A DNA stretch of 64,000 nt from Gramella sp. AN32. GTDB taxonomy: Bacteria > Bacteroidota > Bacteroidia > Flavobacteriales > Flavobacteriaceae. Under the pieces are notes generated by a model. The model saw only the letters and a program-made list of their open reading frames with translations. It had not been told where the DNA came from and did not search any database. The first letter of the stretch is position 1, and each line of letters starts with the position of its first letter. Made by a program: the position numbers and the translations under genes. The DNA lies in contig NZ_QEYO01000010.1 of assembly GCF_023718305.1 (NCBI RefSeq), forward strand, positions 62,001 through 126,000, in the 5' to 3' direction. Shown piece by piece: positions 1-8,496 of this stretch.

Positions 1-348
1 ATTGTCTATAATAATAAGACCGGCTTCAATAGTCATATCACCATACACAATTTTTGCTTCGTTATATAAATACATCTTATTTTCACGAGGGCTCAGCCTC
101 ATATAATCTATAGCGGTATAGGTTACAATATCGGTTAAGAAAGTAGGTTTTTTAAGAGTATCCACTTTAACCGTATCACGTTGTTCTAATTGCTGGGAAA
201 TTTCCTCACTATCTAGTAATGGAGCGATAGTGTCGGTATCAGATTGTACCGGAATAGAGTTGTTTTCCCTCTCCTGCGAGAAAGAATTTAGGCCAAAGAA
301 AAGCGTGAAGATCAGGCAAAAAAGAGTATTGGGAATTTTTGTTTGCAA
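1..348 (-). CDS. lptD: LPS-assembly outer-membrane protein LptD, N-terminal part (cut by window edge)
   Basis: Only the first ~116 codons are in the window. The reading frame gives a signal peptide (hydrophobic stretch ending N-S-F-S-Q-E), then a Ser/Thr/Asp-rich linker, then a stretch reading T-Y-T-A-I-D-Y-M-R ... M-Y-L-Y-N-E-A-K-I, typical of the start of the Bacteroidota LptD/OstA beta-jellyroll domain. LptD inserts lipopolysaccharide into the outer leaflet of the outer membrane. There is no ATG in the open frame before the signal peptide. I chose TTG at 346-348; a CTG eight codons upstream is the other option. A TAnnTTTG box at 396-403 fits either. The gene is divergent from the amidase at 484, the usual flavobacterial arrangement. 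Family assignment rests on a short piece plus context. Confidence 0.75.
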   Translation of the reverse strand, partial: MQTKIPNTLFCLIFTLFFGLNSFSQERENNSIPVQSDTDTIAPLLDSEEISQQLEQRDTVKVDTLKKPTFLTDIVTYTAIDYMRLSPRENKMYLYNEAKIVYGDMTIEAGLIIIDN

Positions 349-395
349 TGCTTTAATGGCTATTTTTGTCAGGATTGGCTTGCTTTTTGCAAATC

Positions 396-403
396 CAAAA
401 TTA
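396..403 (-). promoter_or_regulatory. Bacteroidota -7 box for lptD
   Basis: On the minus strand this reads TAATTTTG, matching the TAnnTTTG consensus, and lies about 48 nt upstream of the proposed TTG start of lptD. No convincing -33 element was identified. Confidence 0.45.
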
Positions 404-483
404 CATATATTTTTTCAGCTTAGTTTTGGAGTCTGGAAAAAATAGTAATTAAAATATTCACCCCAATATTGCGTTAGCTTTCT

Positions 484-1605
484 ATGAGAACGAACTTAAC
501 TAAACTTTTCGTATTCACAAGTCTTATCTTTAGTGTTTTCCAAACCATACATGCATCTGAAATCCCGGCAAACCTCGATAAATTCATCGTTGTTTTGGAT
601 GCCGGTCACGGTGGAAAAGATCCCGGGAATATGGGAAATGGTTATAAAGAAAAAGATATAGCCCTAAGTATTGTTCAAAAAATAGGGAAGAAACTTGAAG
701 CTTATAAAGATATCGAAGTAGTTTACACTCGTAAGACCGATGTTTTCGTTGAACTTTTTGAAAGGGGAAAAATTGCCAATAATGCCCATGCCGATCTTTT
801 TGTTTCTGTACATTGTAATTCACATAACAGCCAGGCCAAAGGAACTGAAACGTTTGTTCTTGGTTTGAATAGGAGTGACACCAATTTTGATGTGGCCAAG
901 CGGGAGAACTCGGTAATATATCTGGAGGAAAATTATGAAGTCACTTACGAAGGTTTTGATCCTAATTCTCCGGAATCTACCATTGGCCTTACCATTATGC
1001 AGGAAGAATACTTAGATCAAAGTATTTTATTGGCAGATCTTATTCAGAAGGAATATACCAATAAACTGAAAAGATCGAACCGCGGGGTTAAACAAATGGG
1101 GCTTATTGTACTTCACCAAACTTATATGCCCAGCGTTTTAACTGAAGTTGGGTTTCTTACCAATAATGAAGAAGGAAGATATTTGAACAGTAGTGCAGGG
1201 CAGGATAAAATGGCAAATTCTATCGTAGATGCCATTATTAATTATAGCCAGACCATCAACTTACATACCCTGGAAGATATTACAAAGAATCATCCTATTG
1301 CTACCACGGAAATTCCCAACGCAACCTCTGAAATTTACGAAAATGTGACTTTTAAGGTGCAATTAGCCGCAGGCTCCAAAAAATTGGATACTAAACCATA
1401 TAATTTTAAAGGTTTAAAAAATGTGTCCAGATTGAAAGAAGGAAGTCTTTTTAAATATTATTACGGGGAAACTTCAGATTATCTAATAATACAGGATATG
1501 CACCGCGAGGCTGTTAACAAAGGTTATTCCACGAGTTACATCGTTGCCTTTCGGGATGGTAGGAAGATTACGGTTAATGATGCGTTAAAATCTAAGCTCA
1601 ATTAG
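484..1605 (+). CDS. N-acetylmuramoyl-L-alanine amidase (Amidase_3) with SPOR-like C-terminus
   Basis: Zinc-dependent periplasmic amidase that cleaves the bond between N-acetylmuramic acid and the peptide stem of peptidoglycan. Residues 1-24 form a signal peptide. The catalytic domain (about 34-250) has DAGHGGKDPG with the zinc ligand His42, a second ligand Glu56 in YKEKD, His110 in SVHCNSH, and the catalytic Glu221 in LTEVGFLTN. All expected ligands are present. About residues 293-365 look like a SPOR-type peptidoglycan-binding fold (KVQLAAG ... YYYGET ... SYIVAF), which would guide it to denuded septal glycan. At 373 residues it has normal length for the flavobacterial family. It lies divergent from lptD and 57 nt before the MlaD-like gene, a common grouping in this family of bacteria. 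Confidence 0.93.
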   Translation: MRTNLTKLFVFTSLIFSVFQTIHASEIPANLDKFIVVLDAGHGGKDPGNMGNGYKEKDIALSIVQKIGKKLEAYKDIEVVYTRKTDVFVELFERGKIANNAHADLFVSVHCNSHNSQAKGTETFVLGLNRSDTNFDVAKRENSVIYLEENYEVTYEGFDPNSPESTIGLTIMQEEYLDQSILLADLIQKEYTNKLKRSNRGVKQMGLIVLHQTYMPSVLTEVGFLTNNEEGRYLNSSAGQDKMANSIVDAIINYSQTINLHTLEDITKNHPIATTEIPNATSEIYENVTFKVQLAAGSKKLDTKPYNFKGLKNVSRLKEGSLFKYYYGETSDYLIIQDMHREAVNKGYSTSYIVAFRDGRKITVNDALKSKLN

Positions 1606-1628
1606 AACTGCTTTTCTATTTTTATTTC

Positions 1629-1636
1629 TAAATTTG
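1629..1636 (+). promoter_or_regulatory. Bacteroidota -7 box for the MlaD-like gene
   Basis: Reads TAAATTTG, a perfect TAnnTTTG match in the 57-nt gap between the amidase and the TTG-started MlaD-like gene. It suggests the gene can be transcribed from its own promoter as well as by read-through. Confidence 0.5.
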
Positions 1637-1662
1637 TGCTTATCTTTTTAAAAAATTAGCTT

Positions 1663-2619
1663 TTGAAATATTCCAGAGAGGTCAAAACTGCCTTGCTAGC
1701 CATTGTAGCAATTGTTATTCTTGTTTTTGGTTACAGCTTCCTGATGGGAAAGAACCTCTTAACTACAGACCGTACTTTTTATGCCGTTTATGATGATGTG
1801 GAAGGTTTGTCGCCTTCTTCTGAAGTGACTATTAACGGTCTTCGTGTAGGACAGGTCACCAAGATCGATTTTATTGAGGACGGCTCAGGTTCTCTTGTGG
1901 TGAAATTTTTGGTGAAAAATGATTTTCCCTTTACAGATGATAGCCAGGCGCTAATCTATGGGGGTAATATCATAGGAGGAAAGTCACTCGCTATCATTCC
2001 TGAATATGGCTCTAATGCTTCTTTAGCCAAATCTGGGGATACCCTCAAAGGAAATAAGGAAGAAGGTATTATGGAACTGGTGAACGACCGGTTAACACCT
2101 CTTCAGAAAAAGCTGGAAAATACGATCGTAAGTATAGATTCCATGCTTACCGCGGTTACTCAAATCCTGAATGATTCTACCCGAAATAACATTAGAAGTA
2201 CTTTTAGGAATCTGGATCAAACCGTTATGTCTTTTAAAAATACGGCGAATGGATTAGAAGGGATTGTAAGTGGAAATTCTGAAAAACTGGACAGGACTTT
2301 CACCAATCTGGATGAGATGTCTACCAACTTCAATAAGTTTTCAGATACACTAACCAGTATGAACATTAGCAAGATCACTTCAGATCTTGAAGGGATGATT
2401 GCCGACTTCAAAGGGATTTCAGAAAAACTGAATAGCAAAGAGGGTACGGCAGGTAAATTGTTGAATGACGACACAGTTTATGAAAACCTTAATCGTGCTA
2501 CCAAGCAAATGGAAGAACTTATCCAGGATATTAAATTGAATCCAAAAAGATATGTTCACGTCTCGGTATTCGGCAAAAAACCGGGTGATTATGATCCGCC
2601 AAAGGATTCCCTAAAATAA
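1663..2619 (+). CDS. MlaD/MCE-family lipid-transport protein
   Basis: One N-terminal membrane helix (about residues 8-28) is followed by an MCE domain (about 38-115, with YDDVEGLSPSSEV and ING-RVGQV). A long, mostly helical tail runs to residue 318 and is rich in repeated short N/D/T motifs. MCE proteins form hexameric rings on the inner membrane that pass phospholipids between membranes. The start is TTG at 1663: no in-frame ATG precedes the conserved helix, and a TAnnTTTG box sits 26 nt upstream. It is 6 nt before the Fe-S gene at 2626. No MlaE/MlaF partners are within the window. The family call is firm; the lipid cargo is unknown. Confidence 0.88.
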   Translation: MKYSREVKTALLAIVAIVILVFGYSFLMGKNLLTTDRTFYAVYDDVEGLSPSSEVTINGLRVGQVTKIDFIEDGSGSLVVKFLVKNDFPFTDDSQALIYGGNIIGGKSLAIIPEYGSNASLAKSGDTLKGNKEEGIMELVNDRLTPLQKKLENTIVSIDSMLTAVTQILNDSTRNNIRSTFRNLDQTVMSFKNTANGLEGIVSGNSEKLDRTFTNLDEMSTNFNKFSDTLTSMNISKITSDLEGMIADFKGISEKLNSKEGTAGKLLNDDTVYENLNRATKQMEELIQDIKLNPKRYVHVSVFGKKPGDYDPPKDSLK

Positions 2620-2625
2620 CCTAAC

Positions 2626-3969
2626 ATGCAAATTGTTGCGCAGATTTTATTTGTTCTTGTACTTATAGCAGGGATAGGCTTTTTTGTCAGAAATATCAGG
2701 CGTCTTCTTAGGAATATTAAGCTGGGCCGAGAAGTCGATCGAAGCGATAATGCCGGCGAACGATTTGCGAAGATGGCTAAAATAGCCCTGGGGCAAAGTA
2801 AAATGGTGCGACGTCCCATCGCCGGGATTCTACATATTATTGTTTATCTGGGCTTTATAATTATCAATATAGAAGTACTGGAAATCATGATCGATGGAGT
2901 TTTTGGCACCCACCGTGTGTTTGCTTTTATGGGTGGATTTTATAATTTCCTTATCGCTTTTTTTGAATTTTTTGCACTTTTAGTTTTTGTAGGAGTGGTA
3001 ATTTTTTGGATCCGAAGAAACTGGAGACACGTTTATCGCTTTATGGGAAGGGAATTAAAAGGCTGGCCAAAAGATGATGCCAACTATATTTTATACTTTG
3101 AAATGGTGCTTATGGCACTTTTTCTCACCATGAACGCTGCAGATTATCAGTTACAACTCAACGGCGTGGCACATTATGCTTCTGAAGCCGGAATTTTGGG
3201 TAGCTTTCCGGTTAGTGGGTTTATTTCTCCTTTATTTGATACACTATCTAATCCAACACTTATCATAATTGAAAGAACCGCATGGTGGTTGCACATTGCA
3301 GGTATTTTATTTTTCCTGAATTACTTATATTATTCCAAACACCTCCATATTTTACTTGCTTTCCCTAATGTTTATTTTTCAAAATTAACACCTCAGGGAA
3401 AATTTGATAATCTGGAATCAGTTCAGAAAGAAGTCGCTTTAATGATGGATCCTAACGCCGATCCCTTTGCCGCACCTGCTGAAGGAGTTGAGGAAGGAGA
3501 ACCGGAAAAGTTTGGAGCTTCTGATGTTTTTGACCTAAATCAGATTCAGCTATTGAACTCCTATACCTGTACAGAATGTGGTAGGTGCACCGCCGAATGT
3601 CCTGCAAATCTTACGGGAAAGAAATTATCCCCTCGTAAAATTATGATGGATACACGCGACAGGCTAGAAGAAGTAGGTGAGAATATCAATAAAAATGGGC
3701 AGTATGAAGATGATGGAAAACATTTATTAGACGATTATATTTTAAGGGAAGAGCTTTGGGCCTGTACAACCTGTAATGCGTGTGTCGAAGCATGTCCAAT
3801 TGGTATAGACCCGCTTTCTATTATTTTGGATATGAGAAGATATTTGGTAATGGAAGAGAGTGCGGCACCCAATGAATTGGCAATGGCCATGACTAATATA
3901 GAGAACAACGGAGCTCCCTGGCCTTATAATCAAATGGATCGATTAAACTGGGCTAAAGAAAATAAATAA
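2626..3969 (+). CDS. Membrane-bound (Fe-S)-binding protein, HdrC/NarI-like
   Basis: A 447-residue protein with several membrane helices in the first ~260 residues (IVAQILFVLVLIAGIGFF at the N-terminus, then at least four more), followed by a ferredoxin-like region. Two cysteine clusters of the 4Fe-4S type are visible: CTECGRCTAECP near residue 314 and CTTCNACVEACP near residue 379. The layout resembles the membrane cytochrome/HdrC-type subunits that hand electrons between quinone and a soluble partner. The partner is almost certainly the CCG-domain protein encoded 39 nt downstream. The pair is conserved next to the amidase and MlaD genes in many flavobacteria. The actual electron donor and acceptor are not known. 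Confidence 0.88.
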   Translation: MQIVAQILFVLVLIAGIGFFVRNIRRLLRNIKLGREVDRSDNAGERFAKMAKIALGQSKMVRRPIAGILHIIVYLGFIIINIEVLEIMIDGVFGTHRVFAFMGGFYNFLIAFFEFFALLVFVGVVIFWIRRNWRHVYRFMGRELKGWPKDDANYILYFEMVLMALFLTMNAADYQLQLNGVAHYASEAGILGSFPVSGFISPLFDTLSNPTLIIIERTAWWLHIAGILFFLNYLYYSKHLHILLAFPNVYFSKLTPQGKFDNLESVQKEVALMMDPNADPFAAPAEGVEEGEPEKFGASDVFDLNQIQLLNSYTCTECGRCTAECPANLTGKKLSPRKIMMDTRDRLEEVGENINKNGQYEDDGKHLLDDYILREELWACTTCNACVEACPIGIDPLSIILDMRRYLVMEESAAPNELAMAMTNIENNGAPWPYNQMDRLNWAKENK

Positions 3970-4008
3970 GATTAAATCTTTACTTCATACGAATACATCT
4001 AAAGCATT

Positions 4009-4800
4009 ATGGCAGAAGCGTTAAAAGTCCCAACAATGGCAGAGTATCTTGCGGAAGGCAAAAAACCTGAAGTTCTTTTTTGGGTAGGTTGTGCCGGAAG
4101 TTTTGATGATCGCGCTAAAAAAATAACCAAAGCTTTTGTAAAACTTTTACACGAGGCTAAGGTAGATTTTGCCGTTTTGGGGACTGAAGAAAGTTGTACG
4201 GGAGATCCTGCAAAACGGGCAGGGAATGAATTTCTATTTCAAATGCAGGCTGCGACCAATATTGAAGTTCTAAACGGATACGAAATTAAAAAGGTGGTAA
4301 CTGCCTGTCCGCATTGTTTTAATACTATAAAGAATGAATATCCGTCCCTTGGAGGAAATTATGAGGTGATGCATCACACACAATTTCTTAAATCGCTGTT
4401 GAATGAAGGCCGCCTAAAGGTTGAAGGTGGAAAATTCAAAGGCAAGAGTATTACTTTTCATGATCCATGTTATTTGGGAAGGGCCAATAACGAATATGAA
4501 GCTCCCAGGGATCTCTTAAGAAAACTGGAAGTTGAACTGGTAGAAATGCGTAAATGTAAACGCAACGGACTTTGTTGCGGTGCAGGTGGCGCACAAATGT
4601 TTAAAGAACCGGAACCCGGGAATAAAGATGTAAACATCGAACGTACCGAACAGGCTATGGAAGTCCAACCTGAGATCATAGCTGCAGGATGCCCTTTTTG
4701 TAACACCATGATGACCGATGGGGTGAAAAACAAACACAAAGAAAACGAAATTGCTGTAATGGATGTTGCGGAAATGATCGCCAATGCGCATGATCTGTAG
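4009..4800 (+). CDS. (Fe-S)-binding protein with two CCG domains, HdrB-like
   Basis: A soluble 263-residue protein with two cysteine-rich CCG motifs of the heterodisulfide reductase B/LutA type. One is around residues 50-102 (SCTGDP ... CPHCFNT), the second around 150-230 (HDPCYLGR ... CCGAGG near 188 ... CPFCNTM). These regions bind a non-cubane Fe-S centre in characterised relatives. It lies directly after the membrane Fe-S subunit with no terminator between them, so the two probably form one electron-transfer complex. The role is often guessed as a lactate or glycolate oxidase-like or quinone-linked reductase; nothing in the sequence decides this. Confidence 0.88.
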   Translation: MAEALKVPTMAEYLAEGKKPEVLFWVGCAGSFDDRAKKITKAFVKLLHEAKVDFAVLGTEESCTGDPAKRAGNEFLFQMQAATNIEVLNGYEIKKVVTACPHCFNTIKNEYPSLGGNYEVMHHTQFLKSLLNEGRLKVEGGKFKGKSITFHDPCYLGRANNEYEAPRDLLRKLEVELVEMRKCKRNGLCCGAGGAQMFKEPEPGNKDVNIERTEQAMEVQPEIIAAGCPFCNTMMTDGVKNKHKENEIAVMDVAEMIANAHDL

Positions 4801-4960
4801 AGGAAAGTGGTTAAGCTCTAAGTTGAAAGTTAAAAGTTTGAAAGTTCTTTCAGGTTTTAAATTTCAAATTGCTCCGTCCCCACACTCATACATTGCTACA
4901 TTGGTATATTAATTCATTTTCAAATTAATACATTGCTCCATGGTTATATTTCCAAATTGC
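4801..4960. repeat. Degenerate short-repeat intergenic stretch
   Basis: A 194-nt gap with loose repetition: AAGTTGAAAGTTAAAAGTTTGAAAG-like runs at 4818-4850, then several copies of a CATTGCT(A/C)CAT/AATACATTGCTCC-like unit between about 4890 and 4960. No coding frame is evident. It has the look of the degenerate simple repeats common between flavobacterial genes. Confidence 0.45.
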
Positions 4961-4961
4961 T

Positions 4962-4969
4962 TAGATTTG
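4962..4969 (+). promoter_or_regulatory. Bacteroidota -7 box for the 4995 operon
   Basis: TAGATTTG, a TAnnTTTG match, 25 nt before the ATG at 4995. It probably drives the small gene at 4995 together with the overlapping GH3 fusion. Confidence 0.55.
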
Positions 4970-4994
4970 TAACAACTCAATAGTAGCCTAAATC

Positions 4995-5480
4995 ATGTTA
5001 GTACCCTTTAATGAATTGCCAGATGAATCAAGAGTATGGATTTATCAGGCGAACCGCTCTTTTACTGAGGAAGAAGTAACAGAAATTTCTCAGAAACTGG
5101 ATCGATTTATCGAAAAATGGACTGCCCACGGTGCGAGCCTAAAAGCTTCCTATGATATCAAATACCGGCGTTTTATTACGCTTGCCTTAGACCAGCAAAT
5201 CAATGCTGCTTCAGGATGTTCCATAGATGCTTCGGTACAGTTTATTCAGCAATTGGAAAAAGAATATAGCGTAGATTTATTGGATAAAATGAACGTTTCC
5301 TATAAACAGGGAGAGTTCATTGCGCATAAGAGCCTGGCAGATTTCAGAAAAATGGCCAAAGAAAAAGCGGTTTCCCCTAAAACCATCGTGTTCAATAATC
5401 TCGTAAATAATAAAGCAGAATATCTTTCAGACTGGGAAGTACCTGCATCTGAAAGCTGGCACAAACGTTTCCTGAATTAA
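4995..5480 (+). CDS. Conserved 161-residue protein of unknown function (often labelled ABC transporter ATPase)
   Basis: Soluble 161-residue protein with no signal peptide or membrane helix. Homologues in flavobacteria are, as far as I recall, routinely named ABC transporter ATPase, but this sequence has no Walker A (GxxxxGKS/T), no LSGGQ signature and no Walker B, and it is far too short. The label looks like a propagated error. Visible features are a Trp/Tyr-rich start (SRVWIYQANRSF), a helical middle and a Cys in AASGCSIDAS near residue 76. Its stop codon overlaps the start of the GH3 fusion by one base (TAATG), so translation is coupled. Function unknown; the coupling hints at a link with envelope glycan recycling. 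Confidence 0.8.
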   Translation: MLVPFNELPDESRVWIYQANRSFTEEEVTEISQKLDRFIEKWTAHGASLKASYDIKYRRFITLALDQQINAASGCSIDASVQFIQQLEKEYSVDLLDKMNVSYKQGEFIAHKSLADFRKMAKEKAVSPKTIVFNNLVNNKAEYLSDWEVPASESWHKRFLN

Positions 5481-8407
5481 TGAAGTTGAAGAAGTCCCTG
5501 AATTTTTATCATTACATCTTACTATTTTTTATTTCCACTACCTGTTTTTCCCAGGTTAAAAATCCATTATTTGTTGAAGATCATGCTGCCCAAAAAAAAT
5601 GGGTAGATAGTATCTATGACTCTATGAGTTTGGAGGAAAAGGTGGGCCAGCTTTTTATGATGAGCATCTGGTCTAAAAATGCCAATGAAGCGGATAGTAT
5701 TCGGAAACAAATTTCTCAAAATCATATTGGCGGACTTATTTTTTCAAAAGGGGGACCGGTACAACAGGCGCAACTGACTAATGAATTTCAGCAAATGTCC
5801 AAAGTGCCTCTTCTTATTGGAATGGATGCTGAATGGGGCCTTTCCATGCGGTTAGACAGCACATTTGCCCTGCCCTGGAATATGACCCTGGGAGCTATTC
5901 AGGATAATAAACTGGTTGAAGAAGCCGGGGCGGCTATTTCCAGACATACAAAAAGACTGGGGGTGCATTTTAATTTTGCCCCGGTGGTAGATATAAATAC
6001 CAATCCAAATAACCCAATTATTGGGAACAGGTCTTTTGGGGAACAGAAGATCAACGTTACTGAAAAGTCAATGGCTTTTATGATGGGGATGCATCGTGAA
6101 GGAATCCTATCCAGTGCGAAGCATTTTCCGGGTCATGGGGATACCGATGCCGATTCACACAAAGTCTTACCTACGATCTCTTTTTCTGAAAAACGTATCG
6201 ATAGTATAGAATTATATCCTTATCGAAAACTTATTCCCGAAGGTTTAAGCAGTGTTATGGTGGCACACCTTAATGTTCCCAATCTTGAACCTATAGATGG
6301 GAAACCTGCATCACTTTCAAAAACCATCATTACTGATCTTTTAAAAAAAGAATTAGGCTTTAACGGGTTGATCTTTACTGATGCCCTCAATATGAATGGT
6401 GTCTCACGAAATAAAGCAAAAGGAGAAGTAGACCTGGAAGCATTTCTTGCGGGAAATGATGTTTTGTTAATGAGCGAAGATGTAAATACTTCAGCGAAGA
6501 ATTTTTTAAAAGCGTATAAAAGTGGAATTATTAGCGAAGATCGATTAAAACTTTCCGTAAAAAAGATTCTTTACGCCAAGTATAAAGTGGGATTAAATGA
6601 TTTTCAACCCATTTCTACCACTTTTCTTTACGAAGAACTGAATAATGTTCGGGATTCAACTTTACTGGGTAAATTATTTGAGCATGCCATCACACTGGTA
6701 AAAAATAATAAAGGGGTAATTCCGGTTAAAAAGCTTGAAAATAAGAAGATCGCTTATGTGAAATTTGGTGATGATGATGGTACGGAATTTTTGCAGAGCT
6801 TAAAGAAATATACTGTAGTAGATTGGATAAAGTCAAAAGAATTGCCTGAATTACTGGGTAAATTAAATGCCTATGACCTCGTAATAATTGGCCACCATAA
6901 ATCTGATAAAAATCCGTGGGCTTCCTATAAATATACCAAACAGGAACTATTCTGGCTAAATGAGATAACCCAAAGGAACAAGGTGATTTTAGCAGAATTT
7001 GTACGGCCCTATTCCTTGTTGGATGTGGCCAGCTTTTCGAATATCGATGGGATTTTAATGGCTTATCAGAATAATCCGGTGGCTCAGCAAAAAGCTGCAC
7101 AAATTATTTTTGGGGCATTAGAAAGCAAAGGAAGATTACCGGTTAGTATTAAGAATGAATTTCCGGCAGGTACGGGATATAACACCAAAGCTTTAAATCG
7201 CCTGGCCTACGGCACACCGGAAAGTGTTGGGATGAATTCAGCAAAACTTAAGAAGATCGATAGCATTATCAAATATGCCATAAATGAAGAAATGACCCCA
7301 GGCGCTCAAATTTTAGTTGCAAGAAAAGGCAGGGTATTCTATCATAAAAATTTTGGCTATCAAACCTATGAAAAAAAAGAGGAAGTAACCGATTCAACCA
7401 TTTATGACCTGGCTTCCTTAACCAAAATACTGGCAAGCCTTCCCCTGGTAATGCAACTGGATGAAGAAGATGTTCTCAGTTTTGATACAAAACTGGGTGA
7501 AATGTTTACTTCGTTTCAAAATTCCAATAAAAAAGACATACGTCTTCAGGACATGTTAATGCATTATGCGCGTTTGCAGGCATGGATCCCGTTTTATATT
7601 TCCACTTTAGATCCTAAAACGAAGGGTCTTTCCAGTCAATTTTATAGTAATCACGCTTCAGAAAACTTTAATACTCAGGTAGCAAGGAATATGTTTATTC
7701 AAAAGGATATTGGCGATACGATCGTGGGTACCATTCGAAAAAGCAGCCTTGAAAAAAGTTTATCTTATAAATACAGTGACCTTCCCTATTATTTGCTGAA
7801 GTACTATCTCGAGGCATATTTTAATTCCTCTTTGCAAAATGTGACCCAGCAGAAATTATATCAACCATTAGGTGCAAATTATACCGGATACTTACCATTA
7901 ACAAGGTTTGACACCTTACAAATTGCCCCGACTGAAAATGACAAACTCTGGAGAAAGCAAGTGATTAGAGGATTTGTTCATGACCAGGGTGCGGCCATGC
8001 AGGGTGGAATTGGTGGTCACGCCGGATTGTTCAGCACAGCAAACGACGTTGCCAAAATTATGCAGATGTATTTAAATGGGGGTAGATACGGGGGGATAGA
8101 TTTTATAAGACCTGAAACTGTCGAAAAGTATAATACCTGTTATTATTGTAATAAAGGTGTAAGGCGGGGAGTGGGCTTCGACAAACCACAGCTGGGTAAA
8201 TCTGGCTCTACCTGTGGTTGTTTGGCCATGTCGAGTTTTGGACACACCGGCTTTACCGGGACTATGGCCTGGGCAGACCCGGTTGAAGAAATTGTTTACG
8301 TATTTTTGTCTAATCGAACTTTTCCTGACTCCAATAACAGGAAGTTAATTCGCGCAGATATTAGGTCTAAAATCCAGGAAGTGATTTACGGGGCCATAGA
8401 TTTTTAG
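5480..8407 (+). CDS. GH3 beta-N-acetylglucosaminidase (NagZ-like) fused to a serine beta-lactamase-like hydrolase
   Basis: 975-residue exported enzyme (signal peptide ending TTCFSQ). The N-terminal ~370 residues are a GH3 domain with the NagZ-type dyad loop KHFPGHGDTDADSH near residue 213 and a nucleophile Asp in FTDALNM near 299. Those residues fit removal of GlcNAc from peptidoglycan fragments. After a GH3 C-terminal-like linker, residues ~590-975 form a class C beta-lactamase/esterase fold with Ser-x-x-Lys (SLTK, ~644), Tyr-Ser-Asp (~763) and HTG (~921), so both active sites appear intact. The same fusion is known in many Bacteroidota. It may process muropeptides with both a glycosidase and a peptidase/amidase-like step; the second activity is not established. 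It is translationally coupled to the preceding gene. Confidence 0.92.
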   Translation: MKLKKSLNFYHYILLFFISTTCFSQVKNPLFVEDHAAQKKWVDSIYDSMSLEEKVGQLFMMSIWSKNANEADSIRKQISQNHIGGLIFSKGGPVQQAQLTNEFQQMSKVPLLIGMDAEWGLSMRLDSTFALPWNMTLGAIQDNKLVEEAGAAISRHTKRLGVHFNFAPVVDINTNPNNPIIGNRSFGEQKINVTEKSMAFMMGMHREGILSSAKHFPGHGDTDADSHKVLPTISFSEKRIDSIELYPYRKLIPEGLSSVMVAHLNVPNLEPIDGKPASLSKTIITDLLKKELGFNGLIFTDALNMNGVSRNKAKGEVDLEAFLAGNDVLLMSEDVNTSAKNFLKAYKSGIISEDRLKLSVKKILYAKYKVGLNDFQPISTTFLYEELNNVRDSTLLGKLFEHAITLVKNNKGVIPVKKLENKKIAYVKFGDDDGTEFLQSLKKYTVVDWIKSKELPELLGKLNAYDLVIIGHHKSDKNPWASYKYTKQELFWLNEITQRNKVILAEFVRPYSLLDVASFSNIDGILMAYQNNPVAQQKAAQIIFGALESKGRLPVSIKNEFPAGTGYNTKALNRLAYGTPESVGMNSAKLKKIDSIIKYAINEEMTPGAQILVARKGRVFYHKNFGYQTYEKKEEVTDSTIYDLASLTKILASLPLVMQLDEEDVLSFDTKLGEMFTSFQNSNKKDIRLQDMLMHYARLQAWIPFYISTLDPKTKGLSSQFYSNHASENFNTQVARNMFIQKDIGDTIVGTIRKSSLEKSLSYKYSDLPYYLLKYYLEAYFNSSLQNVTQQKLYQPLGANYTGYLPLTRFDTLQIAPTENDKLWRKQVIRGFVHDQGAAMQGGIGGHAGLFSTANDVAKIMQMYLNGGRYGGIDFIRPETVEKYNTCYYCNKGVRRGVGFDKPQLGKSGSTCGCLAMSSFGHTGFTGTMAWADPVEEIVYVFLSNRTFPDSNNRKLIRADIRSKIQEVIYGAIDF

Positions 8408-8496
8408 ATAAGAATTGAGCCATGAAATCTGGCCAATAACCAGAGGAAGTATTGGCGAAGAGCATCTAACCATTAATAATTTAATAGATTAAACAA

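Noticed and set aside
230..445. 71-residue plus-strand ORF antisense to lptD
   Set aside because: It overlaps the minus-strand LptD signal peptide and N-terminus, which has clear family character; the plus frame has no recognisable features.
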